64,000 nt of DNA from Tsuneonella amylolytica (GCF_003626915.1 NZ_CP032570.1:1978501-2042500), one strand, 5' to 3'. Numbered from the stretch's first letter, positions 52,169-61,901 are shown. Notes: generated by a model not told the origin, from the letters alone. Numbers and translations: made by a program.

Positions 52169-54025
52169 ATGACCCGGCCGCGCACCGCGGCGCTCGTCGG
52201 CAATCCCAACGCCGGCAAGAGCGCGCTTTTCAACGCGCTGACCGGCGCGCGGCAGAAGATCGCGAACTATCCGGGCGTGACAGTGGAACGGAAGGCCGGC
52301 CGCATGGTCCTGCCGGGGGGCGAACCGGTCGAACTGATCGACCTGCCCGGTGCCTATTCGTTCGAACCGTCGAGCCCCGACGAGGAAGTGACCCGCAAGG
52401 TCGTCCACGGCGAATTCCCGGGCGAGGCGGTCCCCGACGTGCTTGTCGTCGTGCTCGATGCGACGAACCTGGAACAGCATCTCGTCTTCGCGCAGGAAGT
52501 GATCGCGCTCGGCCGGCCGACGGTCGCGGCGCTCAACATGGTCGACCTCGCCGAGCGGGACGGACTGGTGCTCGATGCGGCCGCGCTGTCGCAGGCGCTG
52601 GGCGTGCCGGTGGTCGAGACGGTGGCCGTGCGCCGTCGCGGCCTCGCCGACCTCGCCGCCGCGGTCGAAACGGCGGAGGCACGCGCCGCCGACGCCGCCG
52701 ACGCCGCCGATCCGCAGCCGCACCTGACGCTGCCCGAACGGCGGCTCGCGGCCTCCAACATCGCGCGCGGGGCGATCCTGTCGGAGACCGCGCAGCATCG
52801 CCTGCACGCCGGGCTCGACCGGGTCCTGCTCCACCCGTGGATCGGGCCGCCAATCCTGTTCGCCCTGCTGTTCGTCGTGTTCCAGGCGGTCTTCGCATGG
52901 GCGACCCCGTTCGCCGACGGGCTGGAGGCGCTGGTCGGGGCGCTTTCCGCGTTCGTCACCGACACGCTCCCCGCAGGATTCGTGCGCGATCTCCTCACCG
53001 AAGGCGTGATCGCCGGAGTGGGCTCGGTGGTCGTCTTCCTGCCGCAGATCGTGATCCTGTTCGCCTTCATCCTGGCGATGGAGGCATCGGGCTACATGGC
53101 GCGGGCCGCATACCTGATGGACCGGTTGATGCAGGGCGTGGGCCTGTCGGGCCGCAGTTTCATTCCGCTTCTCTCGAGCTTCGCCTGCGCCATCCCCGGC
53201 ATCATGGCGACGCGCAGCATCGCCGATCCGCGCGACCGGCTGACGACGATCCTGATCGCTCCGCTGATGACGTGTTCGGCGCGGCTGCCGGTCTATGCGG
53301 TGATCATCGCCGCGTTCATCCCGGCGACGACCGTGGGCCCGGGCATCGGGCTGCAGGGTCTGGTCCTGTTCGGCCTCTACGTCGCCGGCATTCTCGGCGC
53401 GATGGCGGCCGCGCTGATACTGCGGCGCTCGGTCGCGAAGGGTCCGGCGAGCGGCTTTATCATGGAGCTGCCGCGATACCAGCTGCCCCGGCTGAAGGAT
53501 CTTGCGATCGGCCTGTGGCAGCGCGCGTGGGTGTTCCTGCGCCGGGCGGGTACGATCATCTTCACCGTCACCGTGATCCTGTGGGTCCTGCTGAGCTTCC
53601 CCAAGGCGGCACCGGGCGAGAGCCAGGTCGAGGCATCGATCGCCGGGCAGATCAGCCGCGGTCTGGCGGTCGTCGTCGAACCCATCGGCTTCAACCGCGA
53701 GATCGCGCTGGCGCTGATCCCGGCTATGGCCGCGCGCGAAGTTGCCGTATCCAGCCTCGCGACGACATACGCCGTCGACGCGCCCGACGAGGAGGCCGCC
53801 GCGCAGGGGCTCGCCAGCCAGCTGTCGTCGCGCTGGAGCCTGCCGACCGCGCTCGCCTTCCTCGCTTGGTTCGTCTTCGCGCCGCAGTGCCTGTCGACCA
53901 TCGCGGTCACCCGGCGCGAAACCAACGGCTGGAAATGGCCGGCGTTCATGCTCGCCTACCTGTTCGGCCTTGCCTACATCTTCGCCGGGCTGACGTTCTG
54001 GATCGCCACCGCGCTGGGCCTCTAG
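52169..54025 (+). CDS. feoB: Ferrous iron transport protein B
   Basis: Inner-membrane Fe(II) transporter of 618 residues with an N-terminal G domain: G1 GNPNAGKSALFNALTG, G2 NYPGVTVE, G3 DLPGAYSF and G4 NMVD. Then the GDI-like helical domain and two Gate regions (the second with CSARLPVYAVIIAAF), about eight helices. ATG 52169. No feoC-like gene follows. Ends 88 bp before ssb. Confidence 0.96.
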   Translation: MTRPRTAALVGNPNAGKSALFNALTGARQKIANYPGVTVERKAGRMVLPGGEPVELIDLPGAYSFEPSSPDEEVTRKVVHGEFPGEAVPDVLVVVLDATNLEQHLVFAQEVIALGRPTVAALNMVDLAERDGLVLDAAALSQALGVPVVETVAVRRRGLADLAAAVETAEARAADAADAADPQPHLTLPERRLAASNIARGAILSETAQHRLHAGLDRVLLHPWIGPPILFALLFVVFQAVFAWATPFADGLEALVGALSAFVTDTLPAGFVRDLLTEGVIAGVGSVVVFLPQIVILFAFILAMEASGYMARAAYLMDRLMQGVGLSGRSFIPLLSSFACAIPGIMATRSIADPRDRLTTILIAPLMTCSARLPVYAVIIAAFIPATTVGPGIGLQGLVLFGLYVAGILGAMAAALILRRSVAKGPASGFIMELPRYQLPRLKDLAIGLWQRAWVFLRRAGTIIFTVTVILWVLLSFPKAAPGESQVEASIAGQISRGLAVVVEPIGFNREIALALIPAMAAREVAVSSLATTYAVDAPDEEAAAQGLASQLSSRWSLPTALAFLAWFVFAPQCLSTIAVTRRETNGWKWPAFMLAYLFGLAYIFAGLTFWIATALGL

Positions 54026-54112
54026 CCTCCCCGACAAATCGGGCGGGCGGGCTGGCGACTCGCGGCGGCCTTGGTTAAGCGCCTCTCCCAAGCAAGAGAG
54101 GAAAGCGATTCC

Positions 54113-54640
54113 ATGGCCGGGTCACTCAACAAGGTACAGCTCATCGGCAATCTCGGGGCCGACCCCGAGGTGCGCAGCTTCCAGAACGGCGGCAAGGTGT
54201 GCAACCTGCGCATTGCCACGTCGGAAACCTGGAAGGACCGCAACAGCGGCGAGCGCAAGGAAAAGACCGAGTGGCATACCGTCGCGATCTTTTCCGAAGG
54301 GCTGGTCGGCGTGGCGGAGCAGTACCTGCGCAAGGGCAGCAAGGTCTACATCGAAGGCAAGCTGCAGACCCGCAAGTGGCAGGACCAGTCGGGTAACGAC
54401 CGGTATTCGACCGAAGTCGTGCTGCAGGGCCCGGGCGCGGTGATGACCATGCTCGACGGCGCACCCGGTGGCGGTGGCGGCGGCGGCAACCGCGGCGGCG
54501 GCGACTACGGTGGCGGCAATCGCGGCGGCGGCGGCGGTGGCGGCTGGAACCAGGGCGGCGGCGGCTCCGGTGGCGGCATGGGTGCCGGTTCGGGCGGCGG
54601 CTCCAACTACGACGATCTCGACGACGACATCCCGTTCTGA
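54113..54640 (+). CDS. ssb: Single-stranded DNA-binding protein
   Basis: Coats single-stranded DNA in replication, recombination and repair. The 175-residue protein has the OB fold ([40 protein letters not shown]), a glycine-rich spacer (about 121-163, GGG runs with Arg, Trp and Asn) and the acidic tip DLDDDIPF that binds partner proteins. The Gly codons make a 130-bp repeat-like DNA stretch. An AGAGAGGAAAG site precedes ATG 54113. Confidence 0.97.
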   Translation: MAGSLNKVQLIGNLGADPEVRSFQNGGKVCNLRIATSETWKDRNSGERKEKTEWHTVAIFSEGLVGVAEQYLRKGSKVYIEGKLQTRKWQDQSGNDRYSTEVVLQGPGAVMTMLDGAPGGGGGGGNRGGGDYGGGNRGGGGGGGWNQGGGGSGGGMGAGSGGGSNYDDLDDDIPF

Positions 54641-54654
54641 CGGGAAGCGCTGCC

Positions 54655-54684
54655 GGCCGCGTTCAGGTCTTCCTGAGCGCGGCC
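54655..54684. terminator. Hairpin between ssb and the DUF177 gene
   Basis: GGCCGCG-T-TCAGG pairs with CCTGA-G-CGCGGCC (54655-54684), a 12-bp stem with one mismatch and a 4-nt loop. No T-run. It overlaps the last codons of the convergent DUF177 gene. Confidence 0.5.
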
Positions 54685-55181
54685 AGCCCCTCGGCCAGCG
54701 GGCCGCGGGGGGCGCTTTCGTCCTCGATGCCGGCTGCGCGGCGCGCGGCATCGGCGTCCGGTCCCATGGCGTAGGGGTCGACCGCGAGCGCCAGGCTCTG
54801 CGCGACCGCTTCGCCGACATCGATGATCTCGCCATCGAACTCGATCTCGTCGGGTTCGTCATCGGCGAGTTCGATCTCCTCGTCTGCGGCCACCGGGCTC
54901 AGCGCGCGCACGAAGCGCAAGTGCAGCGGCTCCTTCAGGTGCACCGCGAAATCCTCGCCCGATACGGCGCACGGCTGGATCACGTCCGCGGCCAGCGTGC
55001 CGGTCGCGACGATCGCATCGCCTTCTGGCGTGAAGGACAGTTCGGCGCTCAAGGCCTCGATCGCGGTCACGCCGACACGATGGGCTAGCGCCGCCCGCTC
55101 TTCATCGTTCGCCTCGAGCGTGGTGGATTGGGGCGGGTGGGGGCGCACCTTCACGATGCGGCTGAATTCGGCCGCGCTCAT
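54663..55181 (-). CDS. DUF177 (YceD-like) protein
   Basis: A 172-residue acidic protein. LSAELSFTPEGDAIVATGTLAADVIQPCAVSGEDF is the DUF177 core, with the Cys present, followed by the acidic LADDEPDEIEFDGEIIDVGEAVAQSLALAVDPY, which is the YceD signature. In other bacteria the family is coupled to rpmF (23S rRNA/L32); here it is in an operon with the bc1 chaperone. ATG 55181 overlaps its stop by 4 bp. Confidence 0.92.
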   Translation of the reverse strand: MSAAEFSRIVKVRPHPPQSTTLEANDEERAALAHRVGVTAIEALSAELSFTPEGDAIVATGTLAADVIQPCAVSGEDFAVHLKEPLHLRFVRALSPVAADEEIELADDEPDEIEFDGEIIDVGEAVAQSLALAVDPYAMGPDADAARRAAGIEDESAPRGPLAEGLAALRKT

Positions 55182-55693
55182 GGCGCGACGTTCCCTTCGA
55201 GCAGAGCTGCATCGGTTGTGCGATCGAGCCGCGCGGCCCAGTCCGACAGCCGCCGCGCGACCAACGCCGGGTCGCCGCGCTCGCCGAAGTTGACGTTGCG
55301 CGCGACCGCTTGTTCCAGCGCCTCGCCGCCGGAGACCAGCCCGTCTCGGTAGGCGTCGAACCGCCCGCCCATCGCGCCCATCAGCTTGCCGACGTGCTTG
55401 CCGACGACGATGTCGCCGATGCCCATCTCGCGCAGCTGGCCGTCCATGTCGTGGACGAACAGTTCGGTCAGCAGCGCCGATTCGCGTTTCAGCCCGCCGT
55501 CGCGGTCCATCCGCGCGAGCACGGCTGCAAGCGCCGCGCTCACCATGTCGAACCGGCCGGGCACGGTATCGGCTACGCCGCCGTCGCGGTACCATTCGGG
55601 GCGGCGCGCCTCCGCCACGACCTCTCCGTACAGCGGGCGCAAGGCTTCGCGAGGGTCGGGCTTGGCTGCGAACAGGCGATCGAGGAGGCTCAT
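55178..55693 (-). CDS. Ubiquinol-cytochrome c reductase assembly chaperone (CBP3/UQCC1-like)
   Basis: A 171-residue protein of the CBP3/UQCC1 family, which binds newly made cytochrome b and helps complex III assembly. LYGEVVAEARRPEWYRDGGVADTVPGRFDMVSAALAAVL and ELFVHDMDGQLREMGIGDIVVGKHVGKLMGAMGGR are diagnostic. It is the first gene of a two-gene unit with DUF177, divergent from bamE. Confidence 0.92.
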   Translation of the reverse strand: MSLLDRLFAAKPDPREALRPLYGEVVAEARRPEWYRDGGVADTVPGRFDMVSAALAAVLARMDRDGGLKRESALLTELFVHDMDGQLREMGIGDIVVGKHVGKLMGAMGGRFDAYRDGLVSGGEALEQAVARNVNFGERGDPALVARRLSDWAARLDRTTDAALLEGNVAP

Positions 55694-55786
55694 GATTGAC
55701 CGCATGTCGCGCGCATTCAGCGGCAATTCAAGCGGCCAGCCGCACTTCGCGCGGCCATCCGGTCGCGAGCGCAGTCGCCAGAGCGA

Positions 55787-55815
55787 TTGCCAGAGCGGGC
55801 GCCCTTGCCTAATGC
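55787..55815 (+). promoter_or_regulatory. bamE promoter
   Basis: TTGCCA (55787-55792), 17-bp spacer, TAATGC (55810-55815); the ATG at 55834 follows 18 bp later. The -10 is identical to that of ubiE. Confidence 0.5.
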
Positions 55816-55833
55816 GCCGGTGCTGAAACGACG

Positions 55834-56331
55834 ATGACGAAGGTTTTGTACGCGATGACGGTACTCCGCCCCCAGATCCTGGCCACTGGCGCGATCCTCG
55901 CCGCGGCGCTCGCGATGGGGGGCTGCGCCTCGATCCGCGAGAATCGGGGCTTCATCGCCGATCCGACGCTCGTCGCGTCGGTGCAGCCGGGCATCGACAA
56001 CCGCCAGTCGGTCGAAGCGACGCTGGGCCACCCCAGCTTCGAAAGCCAGTTCGGCACGCCGACTTGGTACTACGTGTCGTCCACCACCGGACGCCGCCCG
56101 TTCGTGCGGCCAGAGATCGACACCCACCAGGTGCTGGCGGTGCAGTTCGACGCGGCCGGCAACGTCGCCTCGGTCGAGAAGAGCGGCCTCGACAAGGTCG
56201 TCTACCTGAGCCCCGACGGCGACAGCACGCCGACGGTGGGCCGCGAGCGCGGCTTCTTCGAGGATCTGTTCGGCAACATCGGCACGGTCGGCGCTCCCAC
56301 CCAGCAGGGCACCGGCCCCAACGGTTCGTGA
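55834..56331 (+). CDS. bamE: Outer membrane protein assembly factor BamE
   Basis: Lipoprotein of the BAM complex (SmpA/OmlA family), 165 residues. The signal peptide ends in a lipobox AMGGCAS (about Cys31). The mature domain has VQPGIDNRQSVEATLGHPSFES, WYYVSSTTGRRPFVRPEI and VLAVQFDAAGNVASVEKSG, the BamE order. ATG 55834 or the ATG 21 bp later are both possible. hslVU follows 45 bp after the stop under its own promoter. Confidence 0.93.
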   Translation: MTKVLYAMTVLRPQILATGAILAAALAMGGCASIRENRGFIADPTLVASVQPGIDNRQSVEATLGHPSFESQFGTPTWYYVSSTTGRRPFVRPEIDTHQVLAVQFDAAGNVASVEKSGLDKVVYLSPDGDSTPTVGRERGFFEDLFGNIGTVGAPTQQGTGPNGS

Positions 56332-56340
56332 CCCGCCGCG

Positions 56341-56368
56341 CTTGAAGCGGCCTGCCAGCGCCCCATAT
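56341..56368 (+). promoter_or_regulatory. RpoH (sigma-32) promoter of hslVU
   Basis: CTTGAAG (56341-56347), 13-bp spacer, CCCCATAT (56361-56368): both boxes match the heat-shock consensus almost exactly. It ends 8 nt before the hslV ATG, so transcription should begin at or next to the start codon. Confidence 0.85.
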
Positions 56369-56376
56369 CGCGGCGC

Positions 56377-56949
56377 ATGGACGAGAGACATTCCGCAAGC
56401 CGCGATTCTTGGGGTCTGACCCCGTGGCACGGCACCACGATCATCGGCGTCAAGCGCGAGGGCAAGACGGTCGTCGCAGGCGACGGCCAAGTGTCGATGG
56501 GCAACACCGTGATGAAGCCTAACGCTCGCAAGGTCCGCCGCATCGGCAAGGACGGCGCGGTCGTGGCGGGCTTCGCCGGAGCCACCGCCGACGCCTTCAC
56601 CCTGTTCGAACGACTCGAGAAGAAGCTGGAGCAGTACAGCGGTCAGCTGATGCGCGCCGCGGTCGAGCTTGCCAAGGACTGGCGCACCGACAAGTACCTG
56701 CGCAACCTCGAGGCGCTGATGATCGTCGCTGACAAGGACACGCTGCTGGTGCTGACCGGTAACGGCGACGTGCTGGAGCCCGAGGGCGGTATCGCCGCGA
56801 TCGGCAGCGGCGGCAACTACGCGCTCGCCGCGGCCCGCGCTCTGTCCGACTACGAAAACGATGCGGAAAAGATCGCCCGTCGCGCGATGGCCGTCGCGGC
56901 CGATGTCTGCGTGTTCACCAACGACCAGGTCACCCTGGAAACCGTCTGA
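56377..56949 (+). CDS. hslV: ATP-dependent protease subunit HslV
   Basis: Proteasome-like peptidase subunit of 190 residues. Processing must remove 19 residues to expose the catalytic Thr20 in [11 protein letters not shown]; this extension is longer than the one-residue leader in E. coli but usual in alphaproteobacteria. Later parts ([53 protein letters not shown]) are typical. The ATG is 8 nt after the RpoH -10, with no Shine-Dalgarno. Confidence 0.96.
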   Translation: MDERHSASRDSWGLTPWHGTTIIGVKREGKTVVAGDGQVSMGNTVMKPNARKVRRIGKDGAVVAGFAGATADAFTLFERLEKKLEQYSGQLMRAAVELAKDWRTDKYLRNLEALMIVADKDTLLVLTGNGDVLEPEGGIAAIGSGGNYALAAARALSDYENDAEKIARRAMAVAADVCVFTNDQVTLETV

Positions 56950-56954
56950 GACCC

Positions 56955-58265
56955 ATGGAAAAACTGACACCGAAGGCGATCGTCGCCGCGCTCGACGAGC
57001 ATATCATCGGCCAGGCCGACGCCAAGCGCGCGGTCGCCGTCGCGCTGCGCAACCGCTGGCGCCGCCAGCAACTGGGCCCCGAGCTGCGCGACGAGGTGAC
57101 GCCCAAGAACATCCTGATGATCGGGCCCACGGGCTGCGGCAAGACCGAGATCAGCCGCCGACTGGCAAAGCTCGCCGAAGCGCCGTTCGTGAAGGTCGAG
57201 GCGACCAAGTTCACCGAAGTCGGCTACGTCGGCCGCGATGTCGAGCAGATCGCCCGCGACCTCGTGGAAGAGGCGATCCGGCTCGAGAAGGACCGCCGCC
57301 GCGAAGCGGTGCGCGAGGCGGCGAGCAAGGCCGCGATGGACCGGCTGCTCAAGGCGCTCGTCGGCGAGAATGCCAGCGAGGCTACCCGCGAGGCGTTCCG
57401 CCAGCGCATCACCGACAACTCGATGAACGACACCGAGGTCGAGATCGAGGTGGAGGATGCGCCCAGCATGCCATTCGACATGGGCGGAATGGGCGGCCCG
57501 GGATCGCTTGGGGTCGGCATGATCAACCTCAGCGACATGTTCGGCAAGGCGATTGGCAAGTCGAACCTCAAGCGCCGCAAGCTCAAGGTCCCCGACGCGT
57601 GGGACAAGCTGGTCGACGAGGAGGCCGAAAAGCGCATGGACCAGGACGACGTCGCCCGGGTCGCGCTGGCCAATGCGGAAACCAACGGCATCGTCTTCCT
57701 CGACGAGATCGACAAGATCGCGGTCAGCGACGTGCGCGGCGGTTCGGTCAGCCGCGAAGGCGTGCAGCGCGACCTGCTGCCGCTGATCGAGGGGACGACC
57801 GTTTCCACCAAGTACGGCCCGATGAAGACCGACCACGTGCTTTTCATCGCCAGCGGCGCGTTCCACCTTGCCAAGCCAAGCGACATGCTCCCCGAACTGC
57901 AGGGCCGCCTGCCGATCCGGGTGGAGCTGCGCGCGCTGACCGAGGAGGACTTCGTCCGCATTCTCGGCGAAACCCGCGCGAACCTGGTGGCGCAGTACAA
58001 GGCGCTATTGGGTACCGAGAAGGTTACGGTCGACATCACTCCCGACGCGATCGCCGAAGTCGCGAAGATCGCCGCGCAGGTGAACGAAAGCGTCGAGAAC
58101 ATCGGCGCCCGCCGCTTGCAGACGGTAATGGAGAAGCTGCTCGAGGAATTGAGCTTCGAGGCCGAGGATCACACCGGCGAGACGGTGACGGTCGATGCCG
58201 CCTACGTGCGCGAGCGGTTGTCCGATCTCGCCGGAGACAGCGACCTCAGCAAGTACATCCTCTAG
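56955..58265 (+). CDS. hslU: ATP-dependent protease ATPase subunit HslU
   Basis: AAA+ unfoldase of 436 residues that feeds substrates to HslV. It has Walker [34 protein letters not shown], the I-domain (about 105-230, with a glycine-rich [13 protein letters not shown]), Walker B FLDEIDKI and the C-terminal sensor SELSEF region ending DLSKYIL. It follows hslV by 5 bp. Confidence 0.96.
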   Translation: MEKLTPKAIVAALDEHIIGQADAKRAVAVALRNRWRRQQLGPELRDEVTPKNILMIGPTGCGKTEISRRLAKLAEAPFVKVEATKFTEVGYVGRDVEQIARDLVEEAIRLEKDRRREAVREAASKAAMDRLLKALVGENASEATREAFRQRITDNSMNDTEVEIEVEDAPSMPFDMGGMGGPGSLGVGMINLSDMFGKAIGKSNLKRRKLKVPDAWDKLVDEEAEKRMDQDDVARVALANAETNGIVFLDEIDKIAVSDVRGGSVSREGVQRDLLPLIEGTTVSTKYGPMKTDHVLFIASGAFHLAKPSDMLPELQGRLPIRVELRALTEEDFVRILGETRANLVAQYKALLGTEKVTVDITPDAIAEVAKIAAQVNESVENIGARRLQTVMEKLLEELSFEAEDHTGETVTVDAAYVRERLSDLAGDSDLSKYIL

Positions 58266-58846
58266 CGGCGGCGCCCGCCCTCAGGGGGGGGCGAGAGGCC
58301 GATCTCGACGCCGGTCTTGTCGGTGAGGGCGAAACGGTCGACGACGTCGGCGCTCGCTTCGTTGAGGCCGACCATCTGCACGCTGCGCCCGTTCATTCGC
58401 ATGCGCTCGACCACCTTGTCGAGCACGCCCACGCCCAAAATGTCTTAGGAATGCGCGCGGGTGACGTCGATCACCACGTGATCGCCCGGATCGGATCGCT
58501 CGCTTTCGCGCCCGAAGGCCTGGGAGAACCGGTCGACCGAGGCGAAGAAGATCTGCCCCGTCACGCGGGAGGTCGCGGTTTCGTCGTCGCGCAGCCGCTC
58601 GACCCCGAACATAGTGCGCACCTTGCCAGTGAAGAAGATGCGGGGCAGCAGCGCGCCGAACGACAGATCGTGCGTGCCCACCACCGTCGCGGCCGTCGCC
58701 ACCGCCGACAGCACGGCGATCGCCACGAGCGGGGAGGGGACCCCCGTGGTGAGGCACGGCAGGAAGTAGATGTTCGCGAGGCCCGCCGCGACCATGGCGT
58801 AGGTTTCCCACCCCATGCCGATCAGCTGCGGCAACTGCGCAGCGCT
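58262..58846 (-). pseudogene. Remnant of a SulP-family anion permease
   Basis: Decayed gene for a SulP sulfate/bicarbonate-type transporter. The minus-strand frame reads [33 protein letters not shown], then jumps at once to [24 protein letters not shown] and the STAS domain ([27 protein letters not shown]), a junction that implies loss of about 250 residues of membrane core. The STAS reading is then broken by TAA at 58445-58447, after which homology continues (VLDKVVERMRMNGRSVQMVGLNEASADVVDRF) to a stop overlapping hslU. The N-terminal half is also absent upstream of 58846. Confidence 0.85.
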
Positions 58847-58939
58847 CCGGCAGAAAGCATGACGATGTCCGGTTGCACCCGAAGAAGCCGAGAAGTACGC
58901 GGCCAGTGGTCCATTGTGCAGTGCGGCGCAACTGCGGGC

Positions 58940-60757
58940 CTACTCGGCCGCTTCGGCCACCTCGTCGCCGTCGGCCTGCTGACGGGCCCACATGTCGGCG
59001 TAGAGACCGTCGGCCCGCAGCAGCTGGCCGTGCGTGCCGCTCTCGGCGAGCCGGCCGCCTTCGAGCACGAGAATGCGGTCGGCATCGGCCACTGTCGACA
59101 GGCGGTGGGCGATCGAGATCGAGGTGCGGTCGGCGCTGACCTTGTGCAGGGTCGACAGGATGTCCTGTTCGGTCCGCGAATCGAGCGCGCTCGTCGCCTC
59201 GTCGAGCAACAGGATCGGCGGGTCCTTCACCAGCGTGCGTGCGATGGCGACGCGCTGCTTCTCGCCGCCCGACAGCTTCAGGCCACGCTCGCCCACTTCG
59301 GTTTCGAAGCCCTGCGGCAGGCTTTCGATGAAGGGCAGTATCGCCGCGCCGCCCGCCGCGCGCACGATATCCTCGTGCGAAGCGCCGCCCCGGCCGTAGG
59401 CGATGTTGTAGCCGATGGTGTCGTTGAACAGCACGCTGTCCTGCGGGACGATACCGATCGCCGCGCGGACCGATGCCTGCGTCACCTCGCGGATATCCTG
59501 CCCGTCGATCAGGATACGGCCCGACCACGGGTCGTAGAAGCGGAACAGCAGCCGCGCGATCGTGCTCTTGCCCGCGCCCGAAGGCCCGACGATGGCGACG
59601 TGGCCGCCGGCCGGTACCTCGAACGACAGGCCGTGGAGGATCGTGCGATCGGGCTCGTAACCGAACACCACGTCCTCGAACACGACCGAAGGCCGGCCCA
59701 CCACCAGCGCCGGTGCCCCGGGGGCGTCGATCACTTCGGCTTCGGTGTCGATCAGCTTGAACATAGCGGCCATGTCGATCAGCCCCTGGCGGATCGTGCG
59801 ATAGACGAAGCCGAGCATGTCGAGCGGGCGGAAAAGCTGGGTAAGATAGGTCTGCACCGCCACGAGGTCGCCGACCGTCAGCGCACCCTTGCTCCACTGC
59901 CACACGCTGAACCCAAGCGCGAACAGCATCAGCGCGTTCATGATCAGGGCCTGCACGATGTTGAGGAGGCCCAGCGAATTCTCCGACTTGATCGCAGCCT
60001 GGGCATAGGCGCGCGCGGCCTTGCCGTAGCGCTCGGTCTCGCGATCCTCCGCACCGAAGAACTTCACCGTCTCGTAGTTGAGCAGCGAATCGACCGCGCG
60101 GGCGAGCGCCGTGCCGTCGAGATCGTTCATCTGCTTGCGCAGCGCGGTGCGCCATTCGGTGATCCAGCGCGTCGCCGCGATATAGATAACAACCGTCGCG
60201 GCCGTGGCCAGCACCAGTGGCAGCCCGAACAGGGTATAGAAGATGACCCCCACCGCGATCAGCTCGAGGATCGTCGGCGCGATGTTGAAGAGCAGGAAAT
60301 AGAGCATCGAATCGATGCTCTTCGTGCCGCGCTCGATCGTCTTGGTGACCTCGCCCGTGCGGCGCGACAGGTGAAACCGCAGCGACAGCTGGTGCAGGCG
60401 GGAGAAGGTGTCTTCGGCCAAATGGCGGGTGGCGTCCTGCCCGACCCGCTCGAACACGATGTTGCGTATCTGGTCGAACGTGCCGCCCAGGAAACGCCCC
60501 GCGGTGTAGGCGATGGCGAAACTGAGCGCGACCCACAGCAAAGGGTCGCCCTGCAGCGCCATCGTGTCGACGACCTTCTTCATGGCGAGCGGGGTGGCCA
60601 GGACGACGCCCTTGGCCAGCAGCACCAGGATCATCGCCACGGCGATGCGCCAGCGCAGGTCGGCCCGGTCCTTCGGCCAGAGATAGGGCAGGAACCGCTT
60701 GAGGGTCGCCCACCCGTCGTAATCGGGCGGCGCGGTCGGGGTCCGATCGGGCGGCAT
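58940..60757 (-). CDS. ABC transporter ATP-binding/permease protein (Atm1/ABCB7-like)
   Basis: A 605-residue fused half-transporter of the Atm1/HMT1 exporter group, which moves glutathione-linked sulfur or metal compounds from the cytoplasm. Six membrane helices (with TGEVTKTIERGTKSIDSMLYFLLFNI and SLLNYETVKFFGAEDRE, both typical of Atm1) precede the ATPase: Walker A VGPSGAGKST, Q-loop VPQDSVLFNDTI, signature LSGGEKQRVAIARTL and Walker B ILLLDEATSALD. Metal or glutathione-persulfide export is inference. Confidence 0.92.
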   Translation of the reverse strand: MPPDRTPTAPPDYDGWATLKRFLPYLWPKDRADLRWRIAVAMILVLLAKGVVLATPLAMKKVVDTMALQGDPLLWVALSFAIAYTAGRFLGGTFDQIRNIVFERVGQDATRHLAEDTFSRLHQLSLRFHLSRRTGEVTKTIERGTKSIDSMLYFLLFNIAPTILELIAVGVIFYTLFGLPLVLATAATVVIYIAATRWITEWRTALRKQMNDLDGTALARAVDSLLNYETVKFFGAEDRETERYGKAARAYAQAAIKSENSLGLLNIVQALIMNALMLFALGFSVWQWSKGALTVGDLVAVQTYLTQLFRPLDMLGFVYRTIRQGLIDMAAMFKLIDTEAEVIDAPGAPALVVGRPSVVFEDVVFGYEPDRTILHGLSFEVPAGGHVAIVGPSGAGKSTIARLLFRFYDPWSGRILIDGQDIREVTQASVRAAIGIVPQDSVLFNDTIGYNIAYGRGGASHEDIVRAAGGAAILPFIESLPQGFETEVGERGLKLSGGEKQRVAIARTLVKDPPILLLDEATSALDSRTEQDILSTLHKVSADRTSISIAHRLSTVADADRILVLEGGRLAESGTHGQLLRADGLYADMWARQQADGDEVAEAAE

Positions 60758-60816
60758 GGCCCCAATGTGGGCCGCCCCCCGCGCTTAGACAATGGGCCGG
60801 CGGCCCGGCGGCTGCG

Positions 60817-61833
60817 CTAGAGGCGCGAACCGCGGCCCGTCAGGTCGATCCGGCTGGCGGGACGCTCGGTCCCGTCGGGAAGGTCGAACAGAAGGGTCCG
60901 GTCGGAAAAGTCGATCGCGACCCGGTCGAACAGGCGCAGATCCTCGATGCCCAGGATCAATGCCGGCTTGTTCGCCAGGCCGAGCGCGGCGAACGCGGGC
61001 GCATCGGCATAGTTGATGCGGATCGCGTTCAGCTCCATGCGCTTCACCCCGCCCCGCCCGATCACGACCTGCCGCGCGACACCGAGATTGCCGGTGATCG
61101 GCGTGCCGGTGACGTCGGTCGAGGTGAGCGGTATCCCGTCCTTCACACGCAGCCGGCGCTGCAGGGCGCGGTTGCCCATCGACCCTTGCGCCCCGGTATC
61201 GACCACCACGGCGGTCCGCACCCCGTCGATATCGGCATCGGTGATGATCAGCCGGCCGAGCTTGCGCCGGGCGCGCACCACGATCTCGTAGCCCTTGTTG
61301 CCGCCCAGTTCCTTGCCGTCGCCCACCGCAATTGTTTCGCCGCGGAAGTCGATGAGCACGCGCAGGTCCTGCAAGCTGTCGAGCCCCAGGATGCCGTCGG
61401 CCCCGATATGATGCGCCTCGAGCAGCGGGGCGTGGATTCCGTCGAAGACGCGGCTGCCGAAGGCGAGGCCATCGACCCGCACGAGGTCTATTTCCGTGCG
61501 AGCGGCGATGCTGACGAGGGTGGCCCTGCCGAGCGACGGCATCTGCAGCTGCTCGCGCAGCCGCGGGGTGACGACCGTCGCCTGCGATCCGGTGTCGATC
61601 ATGAAGCGGAACGGTCCCTTGCCGCCGATCGTGACGGGCACGGTCATCCGGCTGTAGCGATCGCGCGTGCCGTCGATCAGGTCTTCGGGCGGAATGTCCG
61701 CGAAGTCGGGAACGGCCTCGAGTGACGCCGCCAGCACCGGGGCAGGGGCGGGTCCGGGTTCCGATGCTGCCGCGGGCGGGGCGGCAAGCAGGAGGAAAGA
61801 CAGAAGGCCGGCGATTACGGGCGAAGGCGCCAT
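60817..61833 (-). CDS. Exported retropepsin-like aspartyl protease family protein
   Basis: A 338-residue exported protein with a signal peptide ending PAAASE and two aspartyl protease-like domains in tandem: FMIDTGSQATVVTPRL (about 77) and VVVDTGAQGSMGNRAL (about 215). Each Asp-Thr-Gly is in its usual context, so the two lobes may form a pseudodimeric active site, as in pepsin. Substrate unknown. An AAAGGAG site precedes ATG 61833; it is 59 bp after the ABC gene. Confidence 0.85.
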   Translation of the reverse strand: MAPSPVIAGLLSFLLLAAPPAAASEPGPAPAPVLAASLEAVPDFADIPPEDLIDGTRDRYSRMTVPVTIGGKGPFRFMIDTGSQATVVTPRLREQLQMPSLGRATLVSIAARTEIDLVRVDGLAFGSRVFDGIHAPLLEAHHIGADGILGLDSLQDLRVLIDFRGETIAVGDGKELGGNKGYEIVVRARRKLGRLIITDADIDGVRTAVVVDTGAQGSMGNRALQRRLRVKDGIPLTSTDVTGTPITGNLGVARQVVIGRGGVKRMELNAIRINYADAPAFAALGLANKPALILGIEDLRLFDRVAIDFSDRTLLFDLPDGTERPASRIDLTGRGSRL

Positions 61834-61901
61834 GACACGCTCCTTTCGCCGGGCATAATAGCACCGGAGGCGGCCGCTTTCCATCCGAACCCCCGCGCGG
61901 A

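Noticed and set aside
54480..54605. Repeat-rich GGC stretch in ssb as a tandem repeat or CRISPR
   Set aside because: It encodes the Gly-rich SSB linker; unit length is irregular and there are no spacers.
56861..60820. A 1319-residue open frame through hslU and opposite the ABC exporter
   Set aside because: It is out of frame with hslU and antisense to the ABC gene; composition is shadow-like and it has no domain.
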